In this document: in pieces, positions 54,443-63,023 of the stretch | How the letters are laid out: each line of letters opens with the position of its first letter | Position numbering within the stretch: position 1 is the first letter of the stretch | Source of the DNA: Luteimonas panaciterrae | Lineage (GTDB): Bacteria; Pseudomonadota; Gammaproteobacteria; Xanthomonadales; Xanthomonadaceae | Assembly (NCBI RefSeq): GCF_020511115.1 | Contig: NZ_JAJAVH010000004.1 | Location: 496,001-560,000 of the forward strand | Length of the DNA stretch: 64,000 nucleotides | Reading direction: 5' to 3' | Position numbers and translations under genes: made by a program | Notes under the pieces: model-generated | The model's database searches: none | The model's input: the letters and a program-made list of their open reading frames with translations, nothing else | Told to the model about the DNA's origin: nothing

Positions 54443-55219
54443 ATGCGCCAGACCCGCGCCAGCCTCTACGAAGACACGCCTCGTGACGTGGTCGCCACCG
54501 GCAACGAGTACCCGCCGCATTACGTCCTGCCGGCGCACTCGCACAAGCGCGGACAGCTGCTCTATGCCTCGGCCGGTGTGGTCAGCGCCATCACCGATGA
54601 AGGCAGCTGGGTGGTCCCGCCACGACGCGCACTGTGGATTCCGCCCGGCGTCACGCACGAGGTGCGCATGAGCGGTGCGGTGTCCACGCGCAGTGTCTTC
54701 GTCCGCCCCGAAGCCGCGCAGGCCGTCGGCCTGCCGACGCACTGCCAAGTGATCGCGGTGTCCACCCTGCTCCACGCATTGCTGTTGGAAGCGGTCGATC
54801 TGCCGGCGGAATACGCACTGGATGGCCGTGACGGCCGCTTGATGGCATTGCTGGTGGATGAGATCGCGGTGATGCCGACACTCGCGCTCAACACGCCGCT
54901 GCCACGCGATCCTCGACTGGCGCGCATCTGCCGCGCACTGATGGAAGCACCGGCACTCGAAATCGACATCGACATGATGGCGCACAAGGCCGGCATGAGC
55001 CGGCGCAGCTTCACCCGTCTGTTTCGCCAGCAGACCGGCATGAGTTTCGGCCTCTGGCGTCAGCAGGCCTGTCTGCTCGCGGCGCTGACGCGGCTCGGCT
55101 TGGGCGACTCGATCACGCAGGTCGCGACCGATCTTGGCTACAGCAGTGCCAGCGCCTTCACCGCCGCGTTCCGGCGCACGCTCGGGGCTTCTCCCAGCCG
55201 TTATCTGCAGGGCCAGTGA
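54443..55219 (+). CDS. AraC-family regulator (NimR-like)
   Basis: This encodes 258 residues. An N-terminal cupin-like domain contains YPPHYVLPAHSHKRGQLLYASAGVVSAITDEGSWVVPPRRALWIPPGVTHEVRMSG. The C-terminal AraC DNA-binding domain has IDMMAHKAGMSRRSFTRLFRQQTGMSFGLWRQQACLLAAL and ITQVATDLGYSSASAFTAAFRRTLGASPSRYL. NimR-type regulators of this arrangement control drug exporters next to them, fitting the divergent Fsr gene. The effector pocket is unknown. No upstream ribosome-binding site stands out. Confidence 0.92.
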   Translation: MRQTRASLYEDTPRDVVATGNEYPPHYVLPAHSHKRGQLLYASAGVVSAITDEGSWVVPPRRALWIPPGVTHEVRMSGAVSTRSVFVRPEAAQAVGLPTHCQVIAVSTLLHALLLEAVDLPAEYALDGRDGRLMALLVDEIAVMPTLALNTPLPRDPRLARICRALMEAPALEIDIDMMAHKAGMSRRSFTRLFRQQTGMSFGLWRQQACLLAALTRLGLGDSITQVATDLGYSSASAFTAAFRRTLGASPSRYLQGQ

Positions 55220-55396
55220 AGCCCTCGCAGGCGGACTCGCCCATCCCTCCCTCGTTGCGTCCGGCGGCCACGAAATCGCCGTTTCCGGACAATGTCCCCG
55301 CCCCCGCGACGATCCAAAAAAATCTTGCGCCGGCGCAGTGGCAAAGGGATAGACTCGGCATGGCGACATCGCCTCCCACATGATGGAGGGCTCGAC

Positions 55397-56590
55397 ATGA
55401 TTCCCCGTACCGCAGCGGCCCTGCTGGCCGCCTCCACGTTGGGATGTTGCATGGCCGTCCACGGCGCGACCGCGCCGGCACTGGCCGCTCCCGGCATCGC
55501 AGACCCGATATCCGTGACGACAACGGAACCGCTCGCGGTCCCCGCCGACATCGTGCCGATCTCCGTGCCCAGCCCGCAGCAGATCATCGTGATCCCGCCG
55601 GAACTGCGTGCGCAATTGCGGCAGAACGTCATCAACAAGAGCTACTCGCGCGAGCGGCGCATGAAGCTGCTCGTCGACTACATCTTCAGCAAGCAGGGTC
55701 TCGGCCTGGAGTACGACTCCTCGGTCACCCGCACCATCGAGCAGACCTTCCGTGACCGCAAGGGCAATTGCATGTCCTTCACCCTGCTGTTCGTGACGCT
55801 GGCGCGGGAAGCCGGCGTGAGCGCCTATGTGCAGGAAGTGGGTCAGGCGCTCTCCTGGTATCAGGAAGAGAACACGCTCTACAACGCCGGACACGTCAAC
55901 GTCGGCATCCAGCTCGGCACCGATCAGGGCACCGTGGATCTGGATCGCAACATCCTGCTCGCGCGCGGCGGCCCCAAGCGTATTTCCGACAAGCGCGCGC
56001 TGGCGCATTTCTACAACAACCGCGGCTCCGAACTGATGCAGGACGGCTACATCGTCGCGGCCAAGGCGCACTTCGACGCCGCGCTGGCGCAAGACCCTGG
56101 TTTCGCGCCGGCCTGGAATAATCTCGGTGTGCTGCGCATGCGCAATCACCAGCCTGGCTTGGCCGAACGCGATTACCTCGCCGCCCTGCAACGCGACGCA
56201 TCCTATGCGCCGGCGCTGTCGAACATGGTCAACCTATATCGGTTCACCGGCGACGAAGCCAAGGTCGACACCTACATGCACCGTTTGCGGCGAGCCCAGC
56301 TCGGCGATCCGTTCTATCAGTTCCTGCAGGCCGATCAGGCCGAGAAGCGCGGCGACTATGCCGTCGCCGCCACGCACTATCGCCGCGCGATTCGCCTGTA
56401 TGACAAGGTCCACCAGTTCCACTTCGGCCTGGCTCGCGTGTACTTCCTCTCCGGCGACATGGAGCGCGCCCGGCGCGAACTCAGCCGCGCCCTGGCCCTC
56501 AGCAGCGAGGACGCGGTGATGCGCAACCGCTATCAGGCCAAGATGGACAGCCTGCGGCGCTGGTCGAAGGCTTCCGCGCTAGCGCACTGA
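55397..56590 (+). CDS. Transglutaminase-like and TPR-containing exported protein
   Basis: This encodes 397 residues. A GGAGGG site (55385-55390) precedes the ATG at 55397. Residues 1-30 form a signal peptide; C17-C18 lie where a weak lipobox would be. The catalytic triad of a transglutaminase-like domain is visible: C125 in RKGNCMSFTLLFVTLAREAG, H166 in YNAGHVNVGIQL and D181 in TVDLDRN. Tetratricopeptide repeats follow from residue 203 (FYNNRGSELMQDGYIVAAKAHFDAALAQDPGFAPAWNNLGVL). This combination is seen in envelope or cell wall-associated proteins with unproven peptidase or amidase activity. Its last 12 bases overlap the convergent cupin gene (56579-56590). Confidence 0.85.
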   Translation: MIPRTAAALLAASTLGCCMAVHGATAPALAAPGIADPISVTTTEPLAVPADIVPISVPSPQQIIVIPPELRAQLRQNVINKSYSRERRMKLLVDYIFSKQGLGLEYDSSVTRTIEQTFRDRKGNCMSFTLLFVTLAREAGVSAYVQEVGQALSWYQEENTLYNAGHVNVGIQLGTDQGTVDLDRNILLARGGPKRISDKRALAHFYNNRGSELMQDGYIVAAKAHFDAALAQDPGFAPAWNNLGVLRMRNHQPGLAERDYLAALQRDASYAPALSNMVNLYRFTGDEAKVDTYMHRLRRAQLGDPFYQFLQADQAEKRGDYAVAATHYRRAIRLYDKVHQFHFGLARVYFLSGDMERARRELSRALALSSEDAVMRNRYQAKMDSLRRWSKASALAH

Positions 56591-58033
56591 CAGCAGGCAG
56601 TCGAGAACGTCCGCGCCGATCACCGGCGCGGCGTTTCGCCGTGGCGCTTCGCGCAATTCCCGCACCGCGTGATCCACCGCCAGCCGCAGCATGGTCGGCG
56701 AGATGTAACCGCGATGCATGCGGTCGATGACGCCCATGTAGAAACGGCCGAACAGGTTGCGCGTGCGCACGCGCGTGCCCAGCGTGCACTTCACGCGCCC
56801 ATCCGGCAGCAGTTCGACGCCGACGCATGAACGGAACACGAGATGCTTGTCGTCCGCGCCGAGGATCACCTGGGCGCGCCCGCCCGAAGAATCGACGCGC
56901 TGCGCCAGCACGGGATAACGGCCGGCGAACCAGCCTTCCGACGTCGTCGACAGCAGCGACGAGGCCGGGCAACCCAGCGGCGAAGTGCGCAGTCCCAGCG
57001 GCCTCACCAGCACATTGCGGAAGGCCATCAACTGCGAGACGCCCAAGGGCCGGTTTTCGAGGAATCCTTGCAGCATCGAGCCCAGGATCGCGCTGGCGGA
57101 GGCATTGCCGAATTCGCCCGCGGCCGTCGTGAGTTCGAACGTGTCCTCTTGCGTCTGCTTGCCATCCAGCTGCGCACGCAGCAGGGAATCCACCGGCGGC
57201 GCCGCGAGCTCTTCCACCAGCCGGCCTCCGCCGTTGTCGGCGAGGAACCCGCTCGGCCCACGCCAGCGCCCCCACGCCCCGCGCACGCGACCAAGCGCGC
57301 CGCGCGTCCATGCGCACAGACGCGCGAGCGGCGATGCAGGCGCCGCGTCCAACGACAGCGCGTATGTGGGAACGCGCGAGGCATCGAAAGATTCGCTCTC
57401 GAGAAGATCGCGCACGTTCGGCGGCAACACTTCGGTCAAGGCCGGGATATCGGCGCGATTGTCGATCACGCGCTGACGCAGCGCCTGCGGAAGATCGCCA
57501 CCAAGTTCATTGGTATGGCAGGACAAGGCGAACATCGCCGGATGCGACGAACGCCCCTGCAACGGCACGAACTGATGCCACGTCCCGCCGCCGAAGCGAA
57601 CGGTGAACAGGCAATCCGGCGGAATATTGACGTGGTGCAACGACGCGACGAACCGCTGCGGATCCTCCGCGATCTCTTCCACGGACGCGTTCGAGAAGCG
57701 CAATTGCGTCCCGGCACTGCCCGACACCGCGGTGAACACGCGGTGGCCGGCATGACGATGGAACGGATGCCCGTTCGCGCCCACGGTGAACGAATACAGC
57801 GACGTCACATCCCCGTTCGCCAGATCGACGCCGCCCAGACGCGCCGACGGCTCATCGAGCTCGTCGATGAAAGCCTCGTGCCCCCGCTGCCGCCCCGATG
57901 CGCTTTCGATGAGTTGGTCGCCTCCACCAAGCCCGAGCTGCGCGATCAGCGACACTTCGATCGGCAGGCCGCCCGCATGCGGACGGATGCGCACGCTCGG
58001 AAAAGTACGGATGACTTTCGTGGTCGTCAGCAT
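56579..58033 (-). CDS. Cupin-like and DUF2867 fusion protein
   Basis: This encodes 484 residues, not a family length I recognise. The first 200 residues include SFTVGANGHPFHRHAGHRVFTAVSG, with three histidines (92, 94, 97), and GGGTWHQFVPLQGRSSH with H153. This is the spacing of a cupin metal site. Residues from about 345 (NRPLGVSQLMAFRNVLVRPLGLRT to LGTRVRTRNLFGRFYMGVIDRMHRGYISPTML) form a DUF2867 domain, which normally occurs in NAD-binding fusion proteins. The central part links them. It lies 30 bases after an ArsR-family gene, so it is probably its regulated target. Catalytic activity is unproven. The 3' end overlaps the TPR gene. Confidence 0.8.
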   Translation of the reverse strand: MLTTTKVIRTFPSVRIRPHAGGLPIEVSLIAQLGLGGGDQLIESASGRQRGHEAFIDELDEPSARLGGVDLANGDVTSLYSFTVGANGHPFHRHAGHRVFTAVSGSAGTQLRFSNASVEEIAEDPQRFVASLHHVNIPPDCLFTVRFGGGTWHQFVPLQGRSSHPAMFALSCHTNELGGDLPQALRQRVIDNRADIPALTEVLPPNVRDLLESESFDASRVPTYALSLDAAPASPLARLCAWTRGALGRVRGAWGRWRGPSGFLADNGGGRLVEELAAPPVDSLLRAQLDGKQTQEDTFELTTAAGEFGNASASAILGSMLQGFLENRPLGVSQLMAFRNVLVRPLGLRTSPLGCPASSLLSTTSEGWFAGRYPVLAQRVDSSGGRAQVILGADDKHLVFRSCVGVELLPDGRVKCTLGTRVRTRNLFGRFYMGVIDRMHRGYISPTMLRLAVDHAVRELREAPRRNAAPVIGADVLDCLLSVR

Positions 58034-58063
58034 GGTGCCCCCTCTCCTTCCTTGTCAGGCCGT

Positions 58064-58387
58064 TCAACCGGCGGTCGATGGTGTCTTCCCGCGCACCCGC
58101 GCGCGGCTCTCGCGTTTCAGCGGCCCGGCCACCGGACACACCTCCGCCGCCCAGGCGAACAACGTGTTGGCCAACCGGTCCGGCACGAGCCGGAAATAGA
58201 CGAACTGCCCGCGCTTCTCGCGGGCGATCAGGCCGGCCTCCTCCAGGATCCGCAGATGGCCGGAGAGCGCCGGTTTGCTGAAATCGAACCTGGTCCCGAT
58301 CTCGCCGGCGGTCAGCTCGCCCTCGTTGAGATAGGCCAGGATCTTGCGGCGCGCGGCGGAGGCCAGGGCTTCGAAGACGCGGTCCAT
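58064..58387 (-). CDS. ArsR-family regulator (SdpR-like)
   Basis: This encodes 107 residues. The winged helix is MDRVFEALASAARRKILAYLNEGELTAGEIGTRFDFSKPALSGHLRILEEAGLIAREKRGQFVYFRLVP, a textbook ArsR/SdpR form without a metal-binding cysteine cluster. It begins 13 bases from a TTAAG-N6-CTTAA palindrome that is probably its operator. The following gene, cupin-DUF2867, starts 30 bases downstream on the same strand, so it should be under its control. The effector is unknown; the lone cysteine is in VCPVAG. Confidence 0.9.
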   Translation of the reverse strand: MDRVFEALASAARRKILAYLNEGELTAGEIGTRFDFSKPALSGHLRILEEAGLIAREKRGQFVYFRLVPDRLANTLFAWAAEVCPVAGPLKRESRARVRGKTPSTAG

Positions 58388-58400
58388 AGCAGTTCTTTAG

Positions 58401-58416
58401 TTAAGAAATTACTTAA
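58401..58416 (-). promoter_or_regulatory. Palindromic operator of the ArsR/cupin operon
   Basis: TTAAG (58401-58405) and CTTAA (58412-58416) are separated by AAATTA, and the flanking bases extend the symmetry as TAGTTAAG and CTTAATTA. The site lies 14 bases upstream of the ArsR start and is far more AT-rich than its surroundings, fitting an autoregulated promoter. Confidence 0.72.
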
Positions 58417-58615
58417 TTATTTATCTGATGAACGCTAGGCCGTCAAGAGCCCATGCAAAGTCCCCGCAAGCAAAGATGAATGGTTCAGCTTAAGCGCGCT
58501 TCTGATGTCGATTCCGCCCGAGCCCGCTCGTCTAGGTTTCAAGGACGCGTGACCGGAGCCCTTCCCGCTGTCGTTCGCGGCGCCTTTCCCACAAACAACA
58601 ACCGAGGACACCATC

Positions 58616-59110
58616 ATGGCCATCGCGCAGCGCATCACTCCCTTCCTGTGGTTTGACGATCAGGCTGAAGAAGCCGTCGCCTACTACCTCGAGACCTTCG
58701 ACAACTCCCGCATCGTGAGCACCACCCGCTACACCAAGGATGGCGCGCAAGCCACGGGCAGGCCCGAAGGATCGGTCATGACGATCGCCTTCGAACTCGA
58801 CGGACAAAGCTTCACCGCGATCAACGGCGGACCGCACTTCAAGTTCAACGAAGCCGTGTCGTTCGTGGTGAACTGCGAAAGCCAGGAGGAAATCGACCGC
58901 TATTGGAATCGCCTCACCGCTGGCGGCGACGAACGTTCGCAGCAATGCGGCTGGCTCAAGGACAAGTTCGGCCTGTCCTGGCAGATTGTGCCGCGGCAGA
59001 TCTCCGAATTTCTCAACCATCCCGACGCGGAGAAAGGCAGCCGCGTCATGGCAGCGGTGATGCAGATGAAAAAGATCGACCTCGCCACACTGGAACGCGC
59101 GGCGGCATGA
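58616..59110 (+). CDS. VOC-family (PhnB/DUF-glyoxalase-like) protein
   Basis: This encodes 164 residues of the PhnB-like glyoxalase (3-dmu-9_3-mt) type: ITPFLWFDDQAEEAVAYYLETFDNSRIVSTTRY, VMTIAFELDGQSFTAINGGPHFKFNEAVSFVVNC and CGWLKDKFGLSWQIVPRQ. The usual metal residues of true glyoxalases are not all present, as in other PhnB-like members. The ligand and activity are unknown. The ATG at 58616 follows an ACAACCGAGGACACC site. A hairpin lies after the stop. Confidence 0.9.
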   Translation: MAIAQRITPFLWFDDQAEEAVAYYLETFDNSRIVSTTRYTKDGAQATGRPEGSVMTIAFELDGQSFTAINGGPHFKFNEAVSFVVNCESQEEIDRYWNRLTAGGDERSQQCGWLKDKFGLSWQIVPRQISEFLNHPDAEKGSRVMAAVMQMKKIDLATLERAAA

Positions 59111-59123
59111 CTCGCCGGGTTTA

Positions 59124-59151
59124 GAAAAATCGCGCGGCTTGGCCGCGCGAT
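59124..59151 (-). terminator. Terminator between the VOC and DksA-like genes
   Basis: ATCGCGCGGC (59129-59138) and GCCGCGCGAT (59142-59151) form a ten-base stem. On the minus strand it is followed by TTTTTC (59129-59124), so it ends the ybiI-type gene 33 bases after its stop. It may also end the convergent VOC gene. Confidence 0.8.
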
Positions 59152-59183
59152 TCCCGGTTAACGCTTTGGGATGCGGAACACCA

Positions 59184-59450
59184 TCAACGCAGCTGGCTGT
59201 CCTTGCTCCCGCGCCGGTTGTAGCCGCCATAACCGTCCTGCTCCTGATCGCGCGCCTCCTGGCAGGAAACACACAGACGCACGCCCGGCATGGCCTTGCG
59301 CCGTGCCTCGGGGATTTCCGCATCGCATTCCTCGCAATGCGTCAATCCAGGCCCTTGCGGCAACTGGCTGCGCGCACGCTTGATCGCGTCCTTGATGGTT
59401 GCGTCGATCTGGTCCTGTACGGCGCCGTCGCCTGCCCATCCGGTGGCCAT
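59184..59450 (-). CDS. ybiI: DksA/TraR-type zinc finger protein YbiI
   Basis: This encodes 88 residues, matching E. coli YbiI length. The four-cysteine zinc finger is CEEC (51-54 region) and CVSC, with the surrounding IPEARRKAMPGVRLCVSCQEARD. The N-terminus MATGWAGDGAVQDQIDATIKDAIKRARSQLP and the terminal GYNRRGSKDSQLR are nearly identical to YbiI. It lacks the long coiled coil of DksA. The exact role of YbiI is unproven; relatives bind RNA polymerase in its secondary channel. I chose the ATG at 59450. A terminator lies downstream. Confidence 0.93.
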   Translation of the reverse strand: MATGWAGDGAVQDQIDATIKDAIKRARSQLPQGPGLTHCEECDAEIPEARRKAMPGVRLCVSCQEARDQEQDGYGGYNRRGSKDSQLR

Positions 59451-59561
59451 GTCAGTTCTCCCATAAAAAGAACATGCCCGCGAGCATAGCGCCGCAGGCA
59501 TGAACCTTCGACATCGGCACTTCGCGGAAGCCCTGTCGATGACGAGAGCTTCCTTGATGCG

Positions 59562-61655
59562 TCAGGGCTGGTCCTCTTCGATGACCACATCGTCGAGGTA
59601 GAACGAGACGCCACTGCTCCCCGATCCGACCAGGGTGATCAAGACGCTGCTGGTGCCCGCCGGCGCGTCGACCGAGGCCGTCACCTGCTGCCAGTCCGCG
59701 GTCAAGGCCGGGAACGCGATGGCATTGGAAGCCAGGACCTGGCCGGAATCCCCGCGCCATTCAAGAACCAGTTTCGGATTGCTGGGGACACCCACCCCGC
59801 CCCTGACCCAGAAGCTGACGCTCTTCGGGCCGGAGCCCGCGACATAGCCAGGATAGTTGGCAACCTCCACGCCCCAATACGAGTCGGTGATGTCGACACG
59901 CAGGCTGTGGCTGCCGCCATGCGCCTGTTCCGTGCTGCGCGAGACGTTGGCGTTGTACCAGCCACCCCAGTAGCCGACGGAATCTTCCAGCGTCGAGGTG
60001 TCGTCGTCGATCAGGTTGCCCACTGGACCTGGACCGCCGCCTTGGTCGCTGGTGCTGCCCGCATCCTGCAAGTACGGCGCGGCCTGCCAGGCGGAGAAGC
60101 TGATGCGCTCGCCCCAGCGCTTGGCGAACTGCCACGGGCCGTAATAGTGGTTGTTCGCGAACTTGTTGTTAGCGTTGAACATCACCTCGTCCTGGATGCC
60201 CGCCACGGTATAGGGCGACCAGGGAAGATTGTCGGCACCGGTCGCCGTCAGGGCCTGCACGCCGCAGTAGTCCGCTCCCGCGCAGGGAACGACCGCCGGG
60301 TCGAAATAGAACTCGTTGTTGGTCACTTCGATGTTGCGCGCACGCCAGCGGCAGTCCGTGCGATACGGCTCGCTGCTGACCTGCGTGTAGCATGGATGCG
60401 TGGCGCTGATCGGATCGAGATAGTCGTAGTCGTGCGGCTCCGGGATCAGCGTGGGATGCACGAAAGGCGTGCAGTAGCCCTTGCTGGTATTACCGTTGGA
60501 GTTGCAGAAGCGGTTGGCGTTCTCGTAGATCGACACGCCGGAGAAATTGTTCTCGAAATAATTGTCGTAGATCCGGATCTTGGCGGCACCGGACACGGTG
60601 CTGGCCAGACGCGCATCACCGCCGGATTCCGACAGATAGATCGCCGGCGCCGGCGAGCCCTGGTTGCGCTGGCCTTTCACCCACGCATTGTTGAGGAAGG
60701 TATTGCCGCGGATGGTGGCGTTGTAGCTGATCTCGTACCAGATGCCCTCGTCCTCGTTGTCGGCGATGTAGTTGCCTTCGAAGAGGAAATCGATGTTGTT
60801 GGTATCGGCCCACAATCCGACGCTCTTGTTGTCGTGTACCCAGTTGTTGGTGATGCGCGCGCCGTTGACGTCCCAGAACTTGCCGCCGCCGGTGCAGCCG
60901 CAACCGGGCTCGCGGGTTTCCCAGTCGTCGGTGTTGTTGCCGGCGATCTCGTTGTGGTCCAGGACGATGTTCTTGATCGCCGAATCGCCTTCGATCGGCA
61001 TCTTGAACATGCTGAATCCGTACTGCCCGTTATCCTTGAGGCAGTTGTAGCGCACGATGTTGTTGCTGCCGAGGAAAACGCCGGCGCCGTCGTTGTTGAT
61101 GATGGTGTTGTATTCCACCAGCCAGCCGTCGCCGGCGTCGTGGTTCACCACGCCCTCGTTGTTATTGTCCAGGCCTCGACCGAAATTGCGGATGGTGAGG
61201 TGGCGGATCGTCACGTCCTGCGCGCTGCTGGTGAAGGCGTAGAGGTTCAGATTGCGGCCATCGATGATCGCGCCGGGACCGCCGATATAGGTCGTGTTGT
61301 CACGCGCGATGATCTGTCCGTAGACGTCGTCGCCAAGCGTGTGCACACCGGGCTCGAACCAGAAAGTGGCGCCCGGCTGATTGAAATTGAAACCGCTGTT
61401 GCTGCCGGCCGGCACGATGATGGCGCCCTCGGGAGCCGTTGCCGGCCCATCCAGCAATGCTGTGTTGCCGCAGATCTGCGCCGGCGGCTCGGCCGGCCAT
61501 AGCAAACTGGCTTCGGCGCGGGTCGCACCCGCAATGTTATGGCGAGTGGCTGCAACGGGGGCGACAAGGCCCGAAGCGAAAACCAATACAGAAACGCCCA
61601 AGAACTTGGCTGGCTTCCCAAGACGGGAAAGCAGCGCACGCTGGTTGATGCTCAC
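59562..61655 (-). CDS. Secreted right-handed parallel beta-helix protein with C-terminal jelly-roll
   Basis: This encodes 697 residues. Residues 1-36 are a signal peptide ending AAVAATR. Residues about 60-540 contain many short rungs such as VTIRHLTIRNFGRGLDNNN, VLDHNEIAGNN, ARITNNWVHDN and IRIYDNYFENNFSGVSIYENANRF. These are the parallel beta-helix repeats (NosD/PbH1 type) of polysaccharide lyases and surface proteins. A stretch of TRNAIGAGCPGP-type links is absent. From about 545 a carbohydrate-binding-like jelly-roll (WGGWYNANVSRSTEQAHGGSHSLRVDITDSYWGVEVANYPGY) ends the chain. Acidic-basic catalytic residues of a lyase cannot be identified. Cysteine pairs (CGCTGGG, CYTQVSSEPYRTDC) suggest extracytoplasmic folding. 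Confidence 0.85.
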   Translation of the reverse strand: MSINQRALLSRLGKPAKFLGVSVLVFASGLVAPVAATRHNIAGATRAEASLLWPAEPPAQICGNTALLDGPATAPEGAIIVPAGSNSGFNFNQPGATFWFEPGVHTLGDDVYGQIIARDNTTYIGGPGAIIDGRNLNLYAFTSSAQDVTIRHLTIRNFGRGLDNNNEGVVNHDAGDGWLVEYNTIINNDGAGVFLGSNNIVRYNCLKDNGQYGFSMFKMPIEGDSAIKNIVLDHNEIAGNNTDDWETREPGCGCTGGGKFWDVNGARITNNWVHDNKSVGLWADTNNIDFLFEGNYIADNEDEGIWYEISYNATIRGNTFLNNAWVKGQRNQGSPAPAIYLSESGGDARLASTVSGAAKIRIYDNYFENNFSGVSIYENANRFCNSNGNTSKGYCTPFVHPTLIPEPHDYDYLDPISATHPCYTQVSSEPYRTDCRWRARNIEVTNNEFYFDPAVVPCAGADYCGVQALTATGADNLPWSPYTVAGIQDEVMFNANNKFANNHYYGPWQFAKRWGERISFSAWQAAPYLQDAGSTSDQGGGPGPVGNLIDDDTSTLEDSVGYWGGWYNANVSRSTEQAHGGSHSLRVDITDSYWGVEVANYPGYVAGSGPKSVSFWVRGGVGVPSNPKLVLEWRGDSGQVLASNAIAFPALTADWQQVTASVDAPAGTSSVLITLVGSGSSGVSFYLDDVVIEEDQP

Positions 61656-61841
61656 TAGTGAACTCCCCTGGTCGAACGATTAAATTGCGCCGCTACTGCG
61701 AACCCCAAGCGGCGCGCACACTTTGCATAAATGCCGTAAGCCAGAAGCGCGACTCCATCACCATTCGGCCATCGCCCGGCGTACGGTTTTCACTGTCGTG
61801 AAAGCCGTCATCTCGTGGCATAGCGCTCAATCTGCGAACGA

Positions 61842-62267
61842 TCAGTATTCACGTTTGTACCAGAACGCATCGGGCAGTTTCGCCATGCCGGCCCGTTCGT
61901 AGAACCCGACAGCATCCGGCACCGAAGCCAGGATCAAGCTGACGCTCGGCCCCAACTGGCGTCGCGCTTCATCGAGCAGCCCCTTGCCGATGCCGAGGTT
62001 CTGCGCCGAAGCACAGACCGCGAGCTCCGACAGATAACAGCACCAGGAAAAATCGGTGACGCAACGCGCGACCCCCACAAGGGAGTTTCCGGGTTCGTCC
62101 AATCGCGCCGTCACGATCAGATTCGCCGCCGACAACATCATCCGAAGCCGCGCCTCGTCGTCGACCGGACGAATCGCGCCGAGACCGGACTCCACCAGAA
62201 CACGCCGGAATTCGGCGACATCCAGCCCGGCTTCCCGCGCGTACAGCACCCGGGAGGACTCGATCAT
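61842..62267 (-). CDS. GNAT-family N-acetyltransferase
   Basis: This encodes 141 residues from the ATG at 62267 (MIESSRVLYAREAGLDVAEFRR); the frame is open further but the extra part has no similarity. The acetyl-CoA motif is ASAQNLGIGKGLLDEARRQLG, after YLSELAVC, and the C-terminal VPDAVGFYERAGMAKLPDAFWYKRE is the usual GNAT end. It resembles the YpeA/ArgA-type small acetyltransferases. The substrate is unknown. It is divergent from the hypothetical membrane protein at 62483. Confidence 0.88.
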   Translation of the reverse strand: MIESSRVLYAREAGLDVAEFRRVLVESGLGAIRPVDDEARLRMMLSAANLIVTARLDEPGNSLVGVARCVTDFSWCCYLSELAVCASAQNLGIGKGLLDEARRQLGPSVSLILASVPDAVGFYERAGMAKLPDAFWYKREY

Positions 62268-62482
62268 GCTCGGCACCCCATCGCTCACCCGGCTCAAGCG
62301 TACTTCCACGCCCGATAAAAGACAGGCTGGGGTGCTCCCGAGCTTGACACTGGGCTTCCCTGCCATGGCGTGGCGCCCAGGGGGCATCGGCGGGCGGGTC
62401 CAGGCGCGTAACCGGGTGCAGAAGACGCGAACTGCGGGGGCCATGTATCCTTGCCGATCACACCCTCCCTCCACGGACCGGC

Positions 62483-62980
62483 ATGAAGTGGGACGTCTTC
62501 ACCATTCTTGAGCAGTTGCTGATCCTTCTGACGATCTCCAGTCAGATCTGGATCGCGATCCGCGTCATCCTCAATGCCACCGGCGCCGAGCAGTACGTGC
62601 GGATCATGGCCTTCTGCAGCGGCCTGCTGCTGTTCCTGATCTCCCGCCCCCTCGGCCTGACCTTCGCCGACCTCATGCTGCTGGCGCGCGTGCAGGAGAA
62701 TCTGATCAGCCTGGTTCTGATCGGCGGCCTGTTGCCTTTCATGATCGGCGTGCTGGTTTCCGAAGCCACCATCATCGCCATCCAGATGGGCAATCCGGTT
62801 CCGATCCGCTTCATGCTGATGGTCGCCGCCTTCACGCTTTCGCAGGCGGCGTATACCAATTTCATGGCGATCTCCACGCACGTCACCACGCTGGACCGAG
62901 CCTACGTGCCGAATCTCTGCTACGCGGTCGCGGTCGGCATCTGGCTGACCTTCCGCTATCGGGATGCGCCGCCGAAGTAG
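62483..62980 (+). CDS. Integral membrane protein of unknown function
   Basis: This encodes 165 residues with four to five hydrophobic helices: ILEQLLILLTISSQIWIAIRVIL, VRIMAFCSGLLLFLISRPL, LVLIGGLLPFMIGVLVSEATIIAI, FMLMVAAFTLSQAAYTNFMAI and LCYAVAVGIWLTF. A polar tail ends the chain. I recognise no family and no catalytic residue. The ATG at 62483 follows GGACCGGC. The MarR-GNAT gene converges downstream. Confidence 0.68.
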   Translation: MKWDVFTILEQLLILLTISSQIWIAIRVILNATGAEQYVRIMAFCSGLLLFLISRPLGLTFADLMLLARVQENLISLVLIGGLLPFMIGVLVSEATIIAIQMGNPVPIRFMLMVAAFTLSQAAYTNFMAISTHVTTLDRAYVPNLCYAVAVGIWLTFRYRDAPPK

Positions 62981-63023
62981 GAGCGGCGTTCGCGCGGCTG
63001 GTCGTGACTGTTCGCGCTGGCGC

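Noticed and set aside
51756..55219. Possible resistance island (two exporters with LysR and AraC regulators)
   Set aside because: Each regulator-exporter pair is a common chromosomal arrangement, and no integrase, direct repeat or composition change marks an island.
54305..56191. Upstream extension of the Fsr frame to over 1000 residues
   Set aside because: The extension runs through the AraC and TPR genes on the other strand. The ATG at 54304 has a ribosome-binding site and begins the family signature.
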